Made by a program: the position numbers and the translations under genes. From NCBI GenBank assembly GCA_034660035.1, contig JAYEIJ010000196.1:1-7008 (forward strand): 7,008 nucleotides of DNA, given 5' to 3'. The stretch's first letter is position 1; the number at the start of each line of letters is the position of its first letter. The stretch is from JAHEEL01 sp034660035 (lineage in GTDB: Bacteria; Actinomycetota; Acidimicrobiia; Spongiisociales; UBA5794). The notes below the pieces were generated by a model. That model did not search any database. It saw nothing but the letters and a program-made list of their open reading frames with translations, and was not told where the DNA came from. Positions 6,392-7,008 of the stretch are shown in pieces.

Positions 6392-6446
6392 CGTCGGTCA
6401 TCCCGACGAAGGGGTGCGGACACCGTTGAGACACAGCGGTGTCTGC
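6392..6446 (+). promoter_or_regulatory. Two-hairpin leader upstream of modA
   Basis: Hairpin A is CGTCGG (6392-6397) with CCGACG (6403-6408), loop 5 nt. Hairpin B is GCGGACACCG (6416-6425) with CGGTGTCTGC (6437-6446), ten pairs including one G-U, loop 11 nt. B ends 10 nt before the ribosome binding site GGGAG (6456-6460). It could be a regulatory leader or a DNA operator. It does not visibly match the TATATA-type ModE box. A molybdenum-cofactor riboswitch cannot be claimed from this inspection. Confidence 0.4.
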
Positions 6447-6464
6447 GACCGCGAAGGGAGCACA

Positions 6465-7008
6465 GTGAGGCGGCATCGGGCGATCACGATCGGCTTGACG
6501 GCCGGCGCGCTGATGCTCGCAGCATGCGGCAACACGGGAAACGGCGCGGGCGGCGACGTGCTGGTCTCTGCCGCGTCGTCCCTGACCGAAGCCTTCGCTG
6601 AGATGGAGGCTGCGTTCGAGACCGCCAATCCGGAGATCGATATCGTGCTGAACATCGGGGGCAGTTCGGCGCTGCGTGAACAGATCCTCGCCGGCGCCCC
6701 GGCCGATGTGTTCGCCTCGGCCAACACGTCCAACATGGACCGCGTCGTTGCGGCTGGTGACGTCGAGGGTGAACCTGCGATCTTCGCTCGCAACCGACTC
6801 CATATTGCGGTGCCGGGCGGGAACCCGGGGGGTGTTGCCGGACTCGCTGACTTCGCGCGAGATGAGCTCCTGATCGGTCTCTGTGCCGAGAGCGTGCCGT
6901 GTGGCGACTACGGACGACAGGCGCTGCAGAATGCCGGTGTGATCCCCGCCGTCGATACCGAAGAACCCAACGTGCGTGCCCTTCTCACGAAGATCGAGGC
7001 GGGGGAGT
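6465..7008 (+). CDS. modA: Molybdate ABC transporter substrate-binding lipoprotein, partial
   Basis: The first 181 codons of a gene running off the right edge; ModA proteins are usually about 250 residues. It captures molybdate (or tungstate) outside the membrane for a ModBC importer. A short signal (RRHRAITIGLTAGALML) ends in the lipobox L18-A-A-C21, so the mature protein is lipid-anchored at Cys21. The ModA signatures follow in order: VLVSAASSLTEAF (32-44), GGSSALREQILAGAPADVFASAN (65-87), where the Ser residues are expected to bind oxyanion, then FARNRLHIAVP (107-117) and LCAESVPCGDYGRQAL (139-154) with Cys140 and Cys146. GTG 6465 is chosen for GGGAG at 6456-6460 and because it gives a complete signal peptide. 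The spacing of 4 nt is rather short. modB and modC probably follow outside the window. It is separated from the ars operon by a 147-bp gap with its own promoter candidate. Confidence 0.93.
   Translation, partial: MRRHRAITIGLTAGALMLAACGNTGNGAGGDVLVSAASSLTEAFAEMEAAFETANPEIDIVLNIGGSSALREQILAGAPADVFASANTSNMDRVVAAGDVEGEPAIFARNRLHIAVPGGNPGGVAGLADFARDELLIGLCAESVPCGDYGRQALQNAGVIPAVDTEEPNVRALLTKIEAGE

Overview
The window is GC-rich bacterial DNA. GTG start codons, compact gene spacing, an apparently leaderless promoter and an MMPL transporter with its own TetR-type regulator all suggest an actinobacterium. An Acidimicrobiia-like lineage is possible, but the sequence alone cannot fix this. No rRNA, tRNA, CRISPR array, insertion sequence or phage gene was found.

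Layout: (1) 1-229, minus strand, is the start of a small membrane protein that runs off the left edge; its end resembles the opening of isoprenylcysteine methyltransferase (ICMT)-like enzymes. (2) 421-1005, minus strand, is a TetR-family repressor. It is divergent from (3) 1076-3394, plus strand, a 772-residue MMPL/RND exporter. The 70-bp gap between them holds two tandem 17-bp imperfect palindromes, the likely repressor operators. A strong GC-rich hairpin follows the exporter gene. (4) 3561-6317, plus strand, is a compact arsenic-resistance operon: a promoter with an inverted repeat over its -35 box, arsR (probably leaderless), an ArsP/YraQ-type permease, an 80-residue CxxC thioredoxin-like protein, and an ACR3 arsenite exporter. 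The genes are separated by -4, +14 and +1 nt. (5) 6465-7008, plus strand, is the start of a molybdate-binding lipoprotein (ModA) that runs off the right edge. It is preceded by a candidate promoter and a short leader with two hairpins.

How the genes probably work together: the TetR protein represses itself and the MMPL pump until a hydrophobic ligand releases it. ArsR senses As(III)-type thiophilic ions through a CxC pair and derepresses two different exporters: ACR3 for arsenite, and a CSCS-motif permease of the family that includes the methylarsenite exporter ArsP. A small dithiol protein is encoded between the two pumps and may serve one or both. No arsenate reductase (arsC) is visible. 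The most interesting item is this permease-thioredoxin-ACR3 cassette. The two candidate operator regions and the structured modA leader are also worth testing.
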